In this document: positions 21,557 through 33,467 of the stretch, one piece after another | Layout: the number at the start of each line of letters is the position of its first letter | How positions within the stretch are numbered: position 1 is the first letter of the stretch | Source of the DNA: Thuidium tamariscinum | Lineage: Eukaryota; Streptophyta; Bryopsida; Hypnales; Thuidiaceae | NCBI GenBank assembly: GCA_947034885.2 | Contig: OX344752.2 | Span: forward strand, 20,855,386 to 20,919,385 | Length of the DNA: 64,000 nucleotides | Direction: 5' to 3' | Notes under the pieces: generated by a model | What the model saw: only the letters and a program-made list of their open reading frames with translations | Database searches by the model: none | Told to the model about the DNA's origin: nothing | Program-made: the position numbers and the translations under genes

Positions 21557-22787
21557 AAAGGTAGAACCACCTATAACCAATCACTTAACCCCTAAAAGCC
21601 CAAGGGGTTAGGACAAAACACAAATGTGTTATAAAATATAAGTGTTACAACTTTTTTGAAGTTAGTATCACAGAAGATAATGCAAAGCACAAAAAGTAGA
21701 AAGTATCCATACAGTCAAAGTAAAAAAAAAAAATTTTGATTATTTTTAAATGAATTTTGAAGATATAGCTTCAAAAATTCACCAAAAATATTATTTTTAT
21801 TTTTAGGATTTGAATTTTTTTTGATTGGTCAAAATTGTGTTTTTTTATTGATTTATAAAAAAATGCAAAATATTCAACCTCTAAAAGCCCAAGGGATTAA
21901 GACAAAATACAAATGTGTTATAAAATATAAGCTTTACAACTTTTTTGAAGTGAGCATCAAAGAAGATAATGTAAAGCACAAAAAGTAGAAAGTATACATT
22001 TGATCAAAATTTTAAAAATATTTATAGATTCTCTTCAAATGAATTTTGAAGATATAACTTCAAAAATTCACCAAAAATACAATTTCTATTTTTAGGATTT
22101 GAAATTTTTTTTTGATTGGTCAAAGATGTTTTTTTTAATTGATTTGTTAAAAAATAAAAAATATTTATTAATGAGAGCATCAATACTTCCCCAAAATAGT
22201 AAGTTTTTCAACACTAAGCAATTTTAGACACTTTGTGCTATTTCTCCTTTTTTTTGCTATAACTTTTTTTTGATCGTATAGATCTTAGTTTTGAATACAA
22301 ATGCTGAAACACAATCCAATATTTTGAAATTTTGAAAAAAAAAAATTGAAAAAAGTTTTGTTTTTGCCTGAAAATGCTGCCCGAAGTTGGGTAGCGACCA
22401 TAAAATGGTCACTTGAGCACTTAGGGGTTAAGGTATTCTAGACAGGATCTTGTGTAGTGCAAGGTAAAGCAAATATTTTTAGAGGTGCAATTATAGAAAT
22501 GATAGGGATTGCAAAAACTTTGGTAATTTTATTGCATGAATTGAAATTATTGTAGATTTTAAAAGGCAAAAGGTACATCGGACGCGTTGCTAATCTGTGA
22601 ACTCTTCTAATTCCAATCATACAATTTATTTTTTCTCATTCTTTCCTACTTTCTTGCACACTACATTGGGACATGTGCCATGAACTTTTAGTCCCAACTT
22701 TGAAAAGGAGAAAGAAAACATTATAGCCTTGGTTGAAAATATGTCTATTGTCAGGTTGGTTATAGGGTGCTGAGTGGTCTTACCTTA
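21557..22787. mobile_element. AAGGTAGGACCACC element carrying a nested insertion
   Basis: It starts AAAGGTAGAACCACCTATAA and ends near GTGGTCTTACCTTA. Without 21,589-22,427 it is the reverse complement of 17,565-17,964 over most of its length. No coding capacity. Confidence 0.75.
21589..22427. mobile_element. TTAA-flanked type II element, nested
   Basis: It begins CCCCTAAAAGCCCAAGG, ends CTTGAGCACTTAGGGG, and has TTAA on both sides (21,585-21,588 and 22,428-22,431). The empty site is at 17,934-17,937. Its interior contains an internal direct duplication of about 290 bp: 'acacaaatgtgttataaaat' and the 'gcacaaaaagtagaaagta' block both occur twice (about 21,615 and 21,910). No transposase frame. 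Confidence 0.9.
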
Positions 22788-24134
22788 GCTCTTTTTAGTG
22801 TTTATTTTAAACAAAGGAAACCAAATTCCATTGCTCCCGCCTCATTAGGTTTTTTTTGTTCTTTTGTTTTTTATTTTTTTTCATTTAAAAATAAGTGTTA
22901 CAGTGGCAATAGAAAACATTATAGTGGTGCTCCAATTTTGAAAGTCATCTACATATTGGATAGAAAATATCACATTCATACATACTACATGTCTATAATT
23001 ATGTATTCGTATACAATTTGGTGATTTCATCTAAGATTTTTTTGTAATTTGAAATATTTTGGCAATAAACCTCACAATTTTTTGCCACATTTTTAGCCAA
23101 AATATTTTTTCATGATGAAATCTGGCGTGAAAAAGTAAAAAAAGCCATGCTCATTAGCTCCTTTAGAAAATTTATGAAATAATATATACTAGCAGGTATG
23201 TATTTTACGGCAATTGCAATGAAATTTTGTTTCATTTGTTTAAAGAATTAAATAATAATAATAATAATAATAAATAACAACCTATTTCATTTGTGTCCAA
23301 ATAAATAAATAAACAATAACTCTCTAGAATTAAAAAAAAAAATTCTTTGTAATATACAAAGGTGAATTAAAAGAAAAAAATAAGAATACCTTAAAACTCA
23401 ATCCGGCTCCATGGGGGGGGGTTCTTCACATTGAAGAAAGGATGGGAGAGTCAACCCCTAAAAGACAAAGGGTGCAAAAATTAGTGTTGCAAAGGCTTCT
23501 TAGTCTTAGTGGCGTTGTAGTCCTTTAGAGTTTAACAACATTTGAAATTATCCAAGCAAGGTTTTGAGTATGGATCCTATTTGAACAAAAATTTATTTGT
23601 GTTGCATTTTGTTGGTAGTCAAAAGGTAGATTTAGATTTCTTTGGAATGCAATTTTTGGCATTGTAAAAATATATTTTGAAATTTAAAAGTATTGAAAAT
23701 AGATGTATCTACAATCAAATCAAGGCATGCATGAATGAAGGTTGTATTGTACATTTTTTAATAAAAAATTTGTTTGAATTGGTCTTAGAAGCAAGTTACA
23801 AATGAGTGCAATGACCTCAAATAATTTCATATATCGTGCCTCTAAAATTTAGGTAAGCACTTTCATTTTGCTTCACAAACATTTTCCATACAAATAATGT
23901 ACAAAATTTTCATCATAATTTTCACTTACATGCCCATCGTGCCACAAAATATGTAGTGTTACTTTCACAATAGTGGAAACAAGATTTTTTCAATCTACAA
24001 AAATGACTATGAGAAAATCCCACTAATTAATTAGTCAACTTTGCAATGTAGATCTATTTATAAAGTCATTTCTCTAGTCTATGCGGTCTATGTTTTTACT
24101 AATGTTAGGTGTGATTTCCTATAGAGGTTAATCA
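22788..24134. other. Intergenic AT-rich DNA with microsatellites
   Basis: No gene. A TAA/ATA trinucleotide run lies at about 23,249-23,275 and an AAATAAAT-like run near 23,300. Confidence 0.5.
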
Positions 24135-24401
24135 TTAAATGAAATTTGAGGCCTCAGGAGGGCCATTTTGGGTCTATTTCCAAAACAATTCTCCAAATTG
24201 TTGGTTGTTGTCAGGCCAACAATTTAAAAAAAAATTGGTCCTAAAATGGAAAAAAAAGTTTAAAAAAAATTAATGACATGGTACCACGTCAACTTCTGGT
24301 GTTTCTGTATTTCCACAATAGTTACTACATTCTCGCAATAGTTACTGTGTTCTCATAGTTTGATAATTTGTGATCTTCAAGAGGCCTCAAATCTCATCTA
24401 A
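24135..24401. mobile_element. MITE with TTAGATGAGATTTGAGGCCTC termini, copy 1
   Basis: It starts TTAAATGAAATTTGAGGCC and ends GAGGCCTCAAATCTCATCTAA. A central 'ccaacaattt' and 'ttggtcctaaaatg' block is shared, inverted, with the copy at 29,391-29,661. It is non-coding; the target duplication is not clear. Confidence 0.8.
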
Positions 24402-25196
24402 TATCTCTTATGCAAGTGTACTCTATGTGGATTCATTGATATCTACAGAAGTTGTGATTGACCATGGGAATTGGTAGACCTACACAACTCCAATACATAA
24501 ATTTAAAGCATTATCATTATGCTTTGCATAAAGTATACTATAATTACAAATTCCTTTGTCATATACTTTTGGCGTTTAAGTAGATTAGCACTAAGAAGGC
24601 CATATTTTGGGCTCATAGAGTATGTGCTTAGAACTTAACAATGTATTTGCTTTAAACTCATACTATCAAATTAACCTTCTAACATTGCTATAAGCCTTGT
24701 ATACTAAAAAATGACAATGAATTCTATGACATGAGACAAAACTATAGATGTTCATCTTTAGAGTTTTGTATGGAAAGAAGAGGTCTTAGAACATCCCTAC
24801 GCCGCACACACTAAATGGAACACCAACCTCACACTTAGTGTGTAGCACAACCCTTGTATCTTGCCTTGTGCCCCATAGCAATACAAATTGGGGTGTAAGA
24901 GTCGGGGCTACATGAGGCTACATTTATTTCTACTAAATACATGTCTTGTTGCAACTATAGCCTTGTTGTGCTTGCTATGGTATTAAATCTTGTTTTTTGT
25001 ACGTTGGAAGTTATATATGTAATTCCCACATAATGTATCCCTTCAAGATCCCCATTTGGTTGTATGACCTTCAAAATATGAAGTGTCTCACCATTTTTTT
25101 GGCCTTTGCTTGCAAGTGGTGGGAGATTGTCATAGTCTTCATGCACCTCATTAGTGTATTTGTGCCTCTTGAAGTGTATGTGCAAGAATGCTCATT
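24402..25196. other. Intergenic DNA, no gene
   Basis: Open frames of about 75 codons exist on both strands near 24,955-25,218 but overlap each other and resemble nothing known. Confidence 0.4.
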
Positions 25197-25453
25197 AGAT
25201 GTTTTTTTTGCCAATTAGAAGACTGTAAAGTTCTTGATTGTGAGAATGTTGGGGAACTTTGTCACATATGTGATCTAACGTGGCACAGAGACTGCCACGT
25301 CATAGAATAATATTTTTAAAATATTTAAAAATGATGTTTTTTGGAAAAAATATTTAAAAATAAATTTATTTTATTATTATTATTATTCATTCTAACTATT
25401 CACAACATTGGGAAAGGACCTGAAACAATCTTCTAATCCTTCAAAAAACGTCT
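25197..25453. mobile_element. MITE of the CATAAGAGG family, copy 2, diverged
   Basis: It contains the diagnostic block 'gatctaacgtggcacagaga' continuing into CTGCCACGTC (25,272-25,305), an AT-rich core and the right-end block 'gaaacaatctt', as in the copy at 37,657. Terminal similarity is weak. It directly abuts the next element. Confidence 0.6.
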
Positions 25454-25454
25454 A

Positions 25455-26177
25455 CTACCTCCATCCCACTAAAAAGCTCCAAAATTTTCCTTTTGAAAAA
25501 TTAACTATAATTTCAATCATAGCACTAGAAGAAAAACAAGTTGCAATGAACAAAAAATGTAGGCCAGATTTTGTTGACAACATGTTTGTAAACACAAAAT
25601 CTGAGTTTACAAACGCACCATCAACAAAATCTGGCCCACATTTTTTGTTCACTGCAACTTGCTTTTCTTCTAGTGTAGTGCTACAAATACATGCATTCAA
25701 GAACAAGTAAACCATCCCTAAGATCTATGCAAAATCTTTAGCTTAGGTGTTGCTGTTTAGGCACCCAAAATTCATGTGGAAAGTGTGGTATTTGAGCACA
25801 TTTTGTGAATGTTGCCAGATCTATCATTTTGGATGATTTAAAATGTGGTGGCAACAATGAGATCTTAGAAACATGTTCCCCAAACTAAATATCCCCCCCC
25901 AAAATATTATATCATTTTATAATCAAATTTTCATAGCACCGAAGTGATCACTAAATGCATTGTCAACACTGTGTATTGAAGCAATTAGTATAAAGTGCCT
26001 TATATAGGCAAGACCAAGCTTGCAAGGCCAAAGGAATGCTCTAAGATTGTTATACTTGCTTGCACGAGGTTGTTCAATGCAACAAGCACTTACTAAATGG
26101 TTGAATTAAAAAAACGGAGCTTTTCAGTGGGACAAAAATTCTACTTGATTTGGAGCTTTTTAGTGGGACGGAGGTAG
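25455..26177. mobile_element. Stowaway/mariner-like non-autonomous element, copy 1
   Basis: The left end CTACCTCCATCCCACTAAAA and the right end TTTTAGTGGGACGGAGGTAG are inverted repeats, and TA flanks both sides (25,453-25,454 and 26,178-26,179). The CTCCRTCCC ends match the Stowaway class of plant mariner MITEs. It carries a nested CACTA-type MITE (25,523-25,675). A second copy lies in an intron at 44,493-45,305. No transposase frame. Confidence 0.85.
25523..25675. mobile_element. 153-bp CACTA-type MITE nested in Stowaway copy 1
   Basis: It starts CACTAGAAGAAAAACAAG, ends CTTGCTTTTCTTCTAGTG, and is flanked by TAG on both sides (25,520-25,522 and 25,676-25,678). The related Stowaway copy reads straight through the site ('caattatagtgtcacta', about 44,555-44,571). 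The two arms are near-perfect complements, so the mirrored frames on both strands are not genes. Confidence 0.92.
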
Positions 26178-26343
26178 TAATGCTTATACTTTGAGCTCAA
26201 TTCATTGCTCATTTTTTTGAAACAAAGGATTCACAATGTACCCCAAAGGATGATTTCACGGTGATCCACCCAACATCCGAGGTTAAATTTATTTTTGCAC
26301 TTGAATTTGCTTCTGCTCTAGCAAAATCATTGCTAACTTAGAG

Positions 26344-26641
26344 TAAGGTAGGGGGCTATAAAAGCGATTGTTTACTAGCTGATTTGCATTTGGGGGAAGC
26401 TAAACTCCTTAAAACAATTTTTAGTAAATTCTCGTGGTAAGAAAAATGGAATTGGCATCTAACCCAAGTCGGTTCATATTTTTTGGACTTTCATGGAATT
26501 AGTTATGAATTTTTGAAGTTGAAAACACAATGGTTTCTAAAAGCAACCCCCTCCTGAAATGTACACTTATGGTACATGTTAGAGGCAAAATCTACCAGAT
26601 CACTTTTAGACACAGGGTCGCAATATCAGCCCCCTACCTTA
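26344..26641. mobile_element. TA-bounded MITE, TAAGGTAGGGGGCT family
   Basis: It starts TAAGGTAGGGGGCT and ends AGCCCCCTACCTTA, an exact 14-bp inverted repeat. A longer diverged relative is at 1,634-2,258. If TA is the duplicated target this is another mariner-type MITE. Confidence 0.8.
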
Positions 26642-27233
26642 CTGCCAATTTTCCCAGTCAGTTGGTGCTTGCGTGAAGTTGTGTGTGAAATACAAATCCA
26701 TATCAAATTGTACACTTTCCACACCACATTCCTTAATTACCTTTCTTCTTCATGATCATGATCTCAGTTTGTTGCTGCACAGACTCTTCATCTGCAGTTC
26801 TGCACCCAACACTTTGGAAAAAAACACATTTATTTACTAAATTTTTTTTTAATGCAAGCAAAATGACATGGATGATGCACCCAACACTGGCTTTTGAACA
26901 GTCTTTTTCAGATGGCATTGCTCATACTAACAGTACACATATTAAATTAACGAGTGCGAAGTCAACCACTAGGAACTGAACTCAAGGTAAACCAGCCTCA
27001 CATCAGCCTCCGACAGGCAGAGTGAGCGGCTTGCGCGGTTTTCCATTACTAAATTAAAAAAACAAAAAAGGATTTTGAGACATGCAAAGAAAAATGTGAG
27101 AAATAGTGAGAGCAATTGAAATTTTATTTTTTTGACAAATGATGAATTTGTCATGAATTTTTGAAGTGTTTTGTCCAATCAGCCTACAAGAGTTTGTATA
27201 CTATCTTCAAATTTGCATAAAGTGTATATGTAA
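26642..27233. other. Intergenic DNA, no gene
   Basis: Frames of 60-75 codons overlap on opposite strands (26,733-27,178); none resembles a known protein. Confidence 0.4.
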
Positions 27234-27510
27234 TAAGGCAGGTACACCCAAAATAGCACCTGACCTTAAAGCGCCATCTACAATGTGCATACATTTTCAA
27301 AATCAGTCATGTATCCAAACTATAGATGGCACTTTCAGAAACTGACTTTGACCATTAATAACTTTTGCATACGGTATCCAAATCCTCTGTTTTTTGGTGT
27401 GTTAGAACATGCTTTCACTCGCCAACAAGACTACATGAAAATCTGAACAGCATGATAACATGAACTAGGCACAGTAAGAATGAGTGGCACTTTTAAGTGT
27501 ACCCACCTTA
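27234..27510. mobile_element. TAAGGTRGGTACACC MITE, copy d (empty site)
   Basis: It starts TAAGGCAGGTACACCCAAAA and ends AAGTGTACCCACCTTA. It is the best uninterrupted match to copy c and holds the single TTAA at 27,355-27,358 that became duplicated there. Confidence 0.85.
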
Positions 27511-27808
27511 GTCATCTTATCCTGTACATAAGTCACAATATTCCCTAATATGACCACAATGTAAGGGAATTAAAAAATCACTTCTTGTGATGAATTCTCA
27601 TTACAAAAGTAGGAGTTCCTGAAGTAGTTACTAATAACTCCATCACCATCACCCAAGGCATTAATTTTGATCACTAAACTAACCTAATGTTGTACTAATT
27701 TCATTTATTAGAAATTATTTGTCGAAGGTTGATGTAAGAATCTAATGGGTTGCTCCTTAGGTGTGTGTTATAAGTGGTTTGTTTGTCAAAGGTTGGATTA
27801 CTTAGCCC

Positions 27809-28725
27809 CAAGGGACTAGCCTACTACATTTAGCAACATAGCAATTTCAAGCAAGTATGTGAGATTAGGAATTTCCATGTTTTGAGCCCAAGTTTTAATA
27901 AAAGGTGGGGACAAAGAATATCTTTCATGTGCACTAAAAATCAAGACTTTTGGAAATATGAGTCTAAAGTTAAAGCCTAAAAATGTTACCTTTTTTTGTT
28001 AATGGATAGTTTAGGCAAATAAAAAATATCAATTTTTTAAGGAACAAATATTTGAAATTATTATCCTTACTCTCTATGATTATACGTGAAAAGCTTTAGA
28101 TTATTCAATTTCGATGAATAAGTCAAAAGTTATCGTGAGTTTTTGTTTGCTAGCAAACTATGGATTTTCTACTTTGAAATAAACTTTGAAGTCCTTTATT
28201 TTATTCATTTTCAATATTCTTTAAAAATAAATAAATTATAGGATGTAGATTATTGATTACAACATTGAAATCATTGAAATTGGCATTTTTCAATTTTATA
28301 ACAAAATTCTTAATAATTTTATATTTCAAATCATTCTCTACTTCTTTCTTTTTACTATTTTTTTACAATATGTTGCACAATTTCAAATGATCTAAATTTT
28401 TTCAAATATATAGTGAATTTTCCTTGAGGAATGAATCCAAATAAGCATTTCCATTTAGGACTTTCTTTCATGAAAATGTTAGCTTGTGAAGAGCAACTAC
28501 CTAATTTTTTGTTAGGCCAAAAAAAGGACTTTTGTTAATTCAAATGCTTATATCTTGCCAATCCATGGGTGGCAAGATATAATTTTTCCATCATATTTTC
28601 AAGTCACCATACTAAAACATCTTACAATTACATGAATCAAAAAATGCCTTTTTTTTCCTCTAAAATTTGGCTCATACAATAAAAATGACATTTGGGGGCA
28701 TTTTTGCTGAAAATATAGTGAAGGA
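27809..28725. mobile_element. Diverged TTAA type I element
   Basis: The segment follows TTAG and starts CCCCAAGGGACTAG. It aligns in order with 47,736-48,662: 'agcaacatagcaatttc' against 'ggcaacatagcgatttt', 'aataaactttgaagtccttt', 'ggatgtagatt' and the 'ctcatac...aatgaca' block. The right terminus is lost or unrecognisable. Confidence 0.6.
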
Positions 28726-29390
28726 ACTTATGGAGTTAGCATCATCTTATACAAAATGGGTAGAATTAAATTCAACATCTTACCAAAGGTGTAGATTGTT
28801 ACTAGAAAAGATGGTAAACCTTAATAGTATGAAATATCATGTCTACAAATTTTTTTTTCTAGATTTCCAAATTTTTTTTTTATTTAATTGATAAAAAATT
28901 TAAATTTATTTTCAATAATATAAATGTAAATATTTTCATTTATTTATTATATTTTTCTAATTTTTTTAATTTAATAGAAGAAAAATAAGTGATAATTAAT
29001 ATTGATCTATGATATTACTATAGATACTTATGAGAGATTGGGTTGAATAAGATTATCCCTGTGTACATTGAAGCTCATATTCTAGATGATGAGCATATTA
29101 CTCATTGATGATGCTTCATCCAAATAGCTTCTAATTTATCTACAGGAATACATGAACCTTTAGAAACCAACCTTCTTATACAACAATTTTGATAAATGTT
29201 GAAGTAAACAATATATTGTCACGATTTGCAACAAAACATTCATAAATAAAAATGTAGTTTGGATAAATTTGATTTTTAAACCTACCTTGAATCTAATCAG
29301 TTGTAAAAACTGAATAAATTAGTTCTATGAAAATGGACAAATTAGATTCATAGTCATAGTAGATTGTTGGAGCTGAGAATGTATGAACCA
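28726..29390. other. Intergenic AT-rich DNA
   Basis: Very AT-rich between 28,850 and 29,000; no gene. Confidence 0.4.
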
Positions 29391-29661
29391 TTAGATGAGA
29401 TTTGAGGCCTCCAGAAGACCGCAAGTTATCAAACTATGTGAATAGAGTAACTGCTACCGGGAATGCAAAAACACCAGAAGCGGATGGGTTGAGACCATAC
29501 TACATCAATAAAAAAAATTGATTTTTCTTAAAACCTTTTTTTTGCATTTTAGGACCAATTTTTTTTTAAATTAAAAAAAAAGAAATTGTTGACTTGACAA
29601 CGGCCAACAATTTTGGGAAGAAACCCGAAACGGCCCTTCCGAGGCCTCAAATCTCATCTAA
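29391..29661. mobile_element. MITE with TTAGATGAGATTTGAGGCCTC termini, copy 2
   Basis: It starts TTAGATGAGATTTGAGGCCT and ends AGGCCTCAAATCTCATCTAA, a perfect terminal inverted repeat of at least 20 bp. It is in the opposite orientation to the copy at 24,135. Confidence 0.85.
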
Positions 29662-29999
29662 TGAATGTTTCTATTTGCTAAATGTCTTTTCTTGCTTAAC
29701 TTTGCTAATAAATAATTAATTTTTGCCATCTCACATTTAATTTACTGTTTATGTAATCTGAACATGAAATAATTTTGGAAAATATCATTCAACCAACAGA
29801 AATACAAGGAAATATAATTTTTAAAAAAAAGTTTACCTTCTAATTCTCAAAGTTCAATTAGTCTAAGAATTTTAAATTAAAAAAGAAATGAGGGTGGACG
29901 TGTGGAGTTGCCTTGGCTTTTCAACTGAAACTGAAAAAGAAGATCAACAGCTTTAAAATTCAGAAAAAGGAGACCAAAGCGCAGACAGTGTACTCTTGC

Positions 30000-31612
30000 T
30001 ATCGCGTCTTACAGCTTCTGAACTTTGCAGAAGTTTAGCAGCTATGGCGGCGCATCACTCGTCTGACACCGCCTTCGTCTCTCTCGCCTTGCTTCCACTT
30101 CCACATTATTCCTGCACCTCTTCATGACGTTATGCGGAGTTCTCAGTCAACACTCCCGCAACAAGTGCCGCTAGAACGATCGCTGCATTACCTGAGGTTA
30201 GTTAGGAGCTTCTCATGAGCATCGGGCAATTTTCGGCGCTCTGCTCTTGGTGTCATTCCCGCGCGCGCTGTGCTGCTCGCCGGATAATCGAGCTAAAGTG
30301 GCCTAGTGAGTGCCTTCATGTGTTGAGAGCTCCGTCTAGCTAGACTTGGCCATGGAATATGGAGATTGCGAATGTGCTGTATAATATAAATCGTCGTCCT
30401 ATCCTTCATTTCGGATGTTCTTGGGAGGCGATCGTCGTCTTCCGTAGCATTAAAGCCTTTCTCTGGACCGGCATTGCAACCGAAGTTGACGTGGCCATAG
30501 CTCTCAATTTGGAGGTCGCAACGGCATTCTCCCGCTTGCATTAACTGCCTGCATCTAAGTCGTAGGAGCTTACGCTGGAACCTGTTTAGTCGTCTCCGCT
30601 GTTTCTTGAACAGTACCAGAGATTGAATTTACCTAATAGTTATTTTCCGCCGCTTGTAGTATCTATGCGCAAGCTTCTTGAACTCGCCATGGCCACACCT
30701 AACAAATTGATTCTAGTCTAGCGTTGTTGTACAGAATGGTGTACTTACAGGTTCCTAGGAGAGCTGTACGTAGAGCATTGTAGATCTGCTTTGGAGTTTC
30801 TCACCTGTTATGCTGTGCATTGCTCAGAAGGTTAGTCCTACAGTAGCGCCGATATTAACCTAAATGCGTTTGGTGTGAAGCAGCGCCATGATCTTCATCT
30901 GCAGTACTCATTCTTTGGCTAGCGCGCATGAGTGTCCTCTCCCTGGTATTTATCGTGTTAGTCGGGAATGCTGCTCGATTTTAGTTTCGCCTGCACTTTG
31001 CACTCATGGCAATAGCGGAGCCAGCGGTGTTTCTTCGTGCAATGATGTATAGTTGGACATGACACTGTCACTAGTACTTGTGCCTTCTTGTGTGTCTTCT
31101 TTTAAGAAGCCTCGATACTGTCTTCTTGTAACATGCTTGCTTCGCTTCCTCCTTGTGGCACGATTCTCGAGGTTTAAGAACGGCCATGGCCATCTCCGTA
31201 GCAGTGATACTTCATTTTGTACGTCCAGATACACGCTTCGAATTTCAGCTCTATTTTTCTCGGACAATGTGAATGCTATAGATCGTGACACGAACTTCTC
31301 TTAACTTGCAGGGTGCGGCAGCCTTTTGAGAACCATTTCTTAGGAATTTTGGAAACTAATGAGCAGTGGGTGGAGTCAGTCAGGCGCGGTGACTACGTGG
31401 AGTAGACCTAGTGTCTGCTAACTGGACTACAAAACAACTTCGTGTTCACAGACGGTGAGTGATCACTGCTTGGTTTGGCGAATGTGATTGCGTCTTGATA
31501 TGAAGAAACTCGAATCGGTGTACATTGTTCTCGTTCAAAAAAAATTCTCTGATAATCTGAGGATTTTGCATTACATCTAAATGGATGTTTTTCGAATGTG
31601 GTGTTTTTTTAG
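30000..31612 (+). other. Probable leader and first intron(s) of the DUF688 gene
   Basis: This stretch is much richer in G+C than the DNA on either side. It holds several short open frames (for example one beginning at 30,042 with MAAHHSSDTAF) but none that resembles a protein. A plausible final leader intron runs from the GTGAGT donor at 31,455 to the TTTTTTTAG acceptor at 31,611-31,612, just before the coding ATG. Earlier leader exons cannot be fixed by eye. It could also host a separate non-coding or short-peptide transcript. Confidence 0.45.
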
Positions 31613-31617
31613 CTGAG

Positions 31618-33467
31618 ATGAATTTACCAAGCGTAAGCTACGTGTCTCGATGTGGGAAGGCGTCGCGCAGTTGGAGCAACTCCAGTGACAAGGTCCCTTT
31701 ACATGTCGCGCGAAATTGTGGATACCAACAGTCAAACAAAAATCAATGTCCAGAGGTCAACAATGAGGACTTGGCCTCTGTGTACTCTGACGCTGGAGAC
31801 ACGTTCGCTTCCCGACCCAGCAATGCAACCTATGAGGATCACCAAGATACATCATCGGTTGGCCTCTACAGCAATGCGCAACACTGCGCTGACTCTGACT
31901 CTCGAGATTTCATCCTGAAGAGATTCTTGCCTGCAGCTCAGGCTATGGCCGCAAGCGGGGCAAAATCGTCGGCATCATCATCGTCTGTGCCTGCAGAAAA
32001 CAGGTAACATCCTGTCATTAGTCACTGTGATGTCTCACAGCAGTGCGAGTCTGTGGTTGTAGCCAGCTACTCCCAATGATTTTACATTAAATTTTGAATC
32101 ACATGCTCGTGTTTTCTGCACATTTTCTCTTACACTAGCTGTGCCATCTTCAAGAGATTTCTAAACTTCAGGTCTGTACTGATTTTAAATCATTTAACAT
32201 TGTCTAGGCCTCAGAAGAAGTCGAGTCCTGCTCCGACTACACGTTTTGGGTCCTTTTCGACAGTATCAAGCCAAAGCAAACGTAGATTCATTCATGAAGT
32301 GAAGCAAGATGTTCGGTTTGAAGACTTTGACGACGGCTCTGAGGATATCAAGGCATGTGGATTTCCTCTGCACTTAGGGAGGTTGACTCTCCAACACTTC
32401 AGATATGGCTTCTGGACTTCAAGAGCAAGCAGCCGCAGCAAGTCGCACGATTATATAACAGAGAAGGGCTCTAAGAAAGTGATCGAAGAAGAAGCAACTG
32501 ATAACTCCGACGAAATGTTCTGGTCAGACGAGGTGAGATTTGCTTAACCTAGTCGTTGGAATTTTATTTTATTTTATTTTATTTTTCAGGTATGGGTCTT
32601 CCATGCGCGCTTATACTTCATTCCACCTCGACGGACAAAAATACCAACCCTTGGTGAATGAGTTTGAAATCTACAGGAAGGTTTCGACGATGCGGTGAGC
32701 CAAGTAACGTCATGCCCAAGTGGGATGAATGAACGCGGGGAATGCAGCAATCCCTCCGAGTTAAGGAAGCGTCTGGGAGTGGAGATTCTACTTGCGGCCC
32801 CTGCTCGGCTGCATTCCATGGAGACAGTCCACACACCAGATCACCGAGGATTCTTAGGATTGCCCAAAACATCTAAGCTTACAAGTGGAGAGATTAGGGC
32901 CGCGCAAGTGGATCGTTTGGGAGCGCGACTCTCTCGAATGATAAGCAAGACAAACTACATGGAGTCCCGCAACGTCACTCGGATGAACGAGCACGAAGAA
33001 AGAGAAGCAGGAAGCTCCAGTCACGGTCCCTCAGCAACAACATCTTCTTCCTCCGTGGAAGCTCCAAGAACCAAGTGGGTGGACGCAGTTGCATCTTTGA
33101 TGCCTCCTCCATCTCCCAAAATGCCTTCAGAATCATGGTTGTCCAACACTCTTCCGCCAGAAAGATTTATGGAAGTGAAAAGGTTGTCCCGCAAGTCTCT
33201 CGGCAGCTTTATCCCCATCAAACCTCCGCTCAAGCCAACATCAACTGGTCCGAATAGAGAGGTACATTTATTAACCACTGAAGATCAGACCACAGACTTT
33301 AATTTCCTGAATTCTAGATTCTGTAAAGCAATCCCTAGCAGCATCCCAGATATTGTGGTCAAGGGAGTTGATTGACAGGATTTGCTGGCTGTTTTCAGGA
33401 AATTTCGATTCTTCACCAATCGTGCAGCCTGAAGGAACACTTGCAGGGCAGGTACGAAGATACGTAA
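31618..33467 (+). CDS. DUF688 family protein (4 coding exons)
   Basis: Predicted exons are 31,618-32,003, 32,208-32,532, 32,677-33,261 and 33,399-33,467, with GT/AG introns and a continuous frame of 454 residues. Features known from plant DUF688 proteins are visible: an acidic SVYSDAGDTF segment near residue 55-64, the conserved SRDFILKRFLPAAQAM at about 95-110, PSPKMPSESWLSNTLPP in exon 3, and a short C-terminal ILHQSCSLKEHL. The usual N-terminal VPF-WE motif appears only as DKVPLHV. DUF688 proteins have no firmly assigned biochemical role; low-complexity Ser-rich stretches suggest a disordered scaffold-type protein. The ATG lies six bases after a leader-intron acceptor, which supports this start. 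The 3' end is uncertain: the stop TAA overlaps a good GTAAGA donor, so a further exon with an acceptor near 33,598 is possible. Confidence 0.75.

Noticed and set aside
25408..25715. Overlapping open frames of 100 and 86 codons on both strands
   Set aside because: They span the nested CACTA-type palindrome at 25,523-25,675 and read the same peptide on either strand.
32590..32676. Exon of the DUF688 gene starting after the TTTTTCAG at 32,589
   Set aside because: That frame meets TGA at about 32,659 before reaching the conserved part, whereas the acceptor at 32,676 keeps the frame open.
32586..32872. Minus-strand open frames over the DUF688 exon 3
   Set aside because: Shadows of the coding frame on the other strand; no similarity to known proteins.
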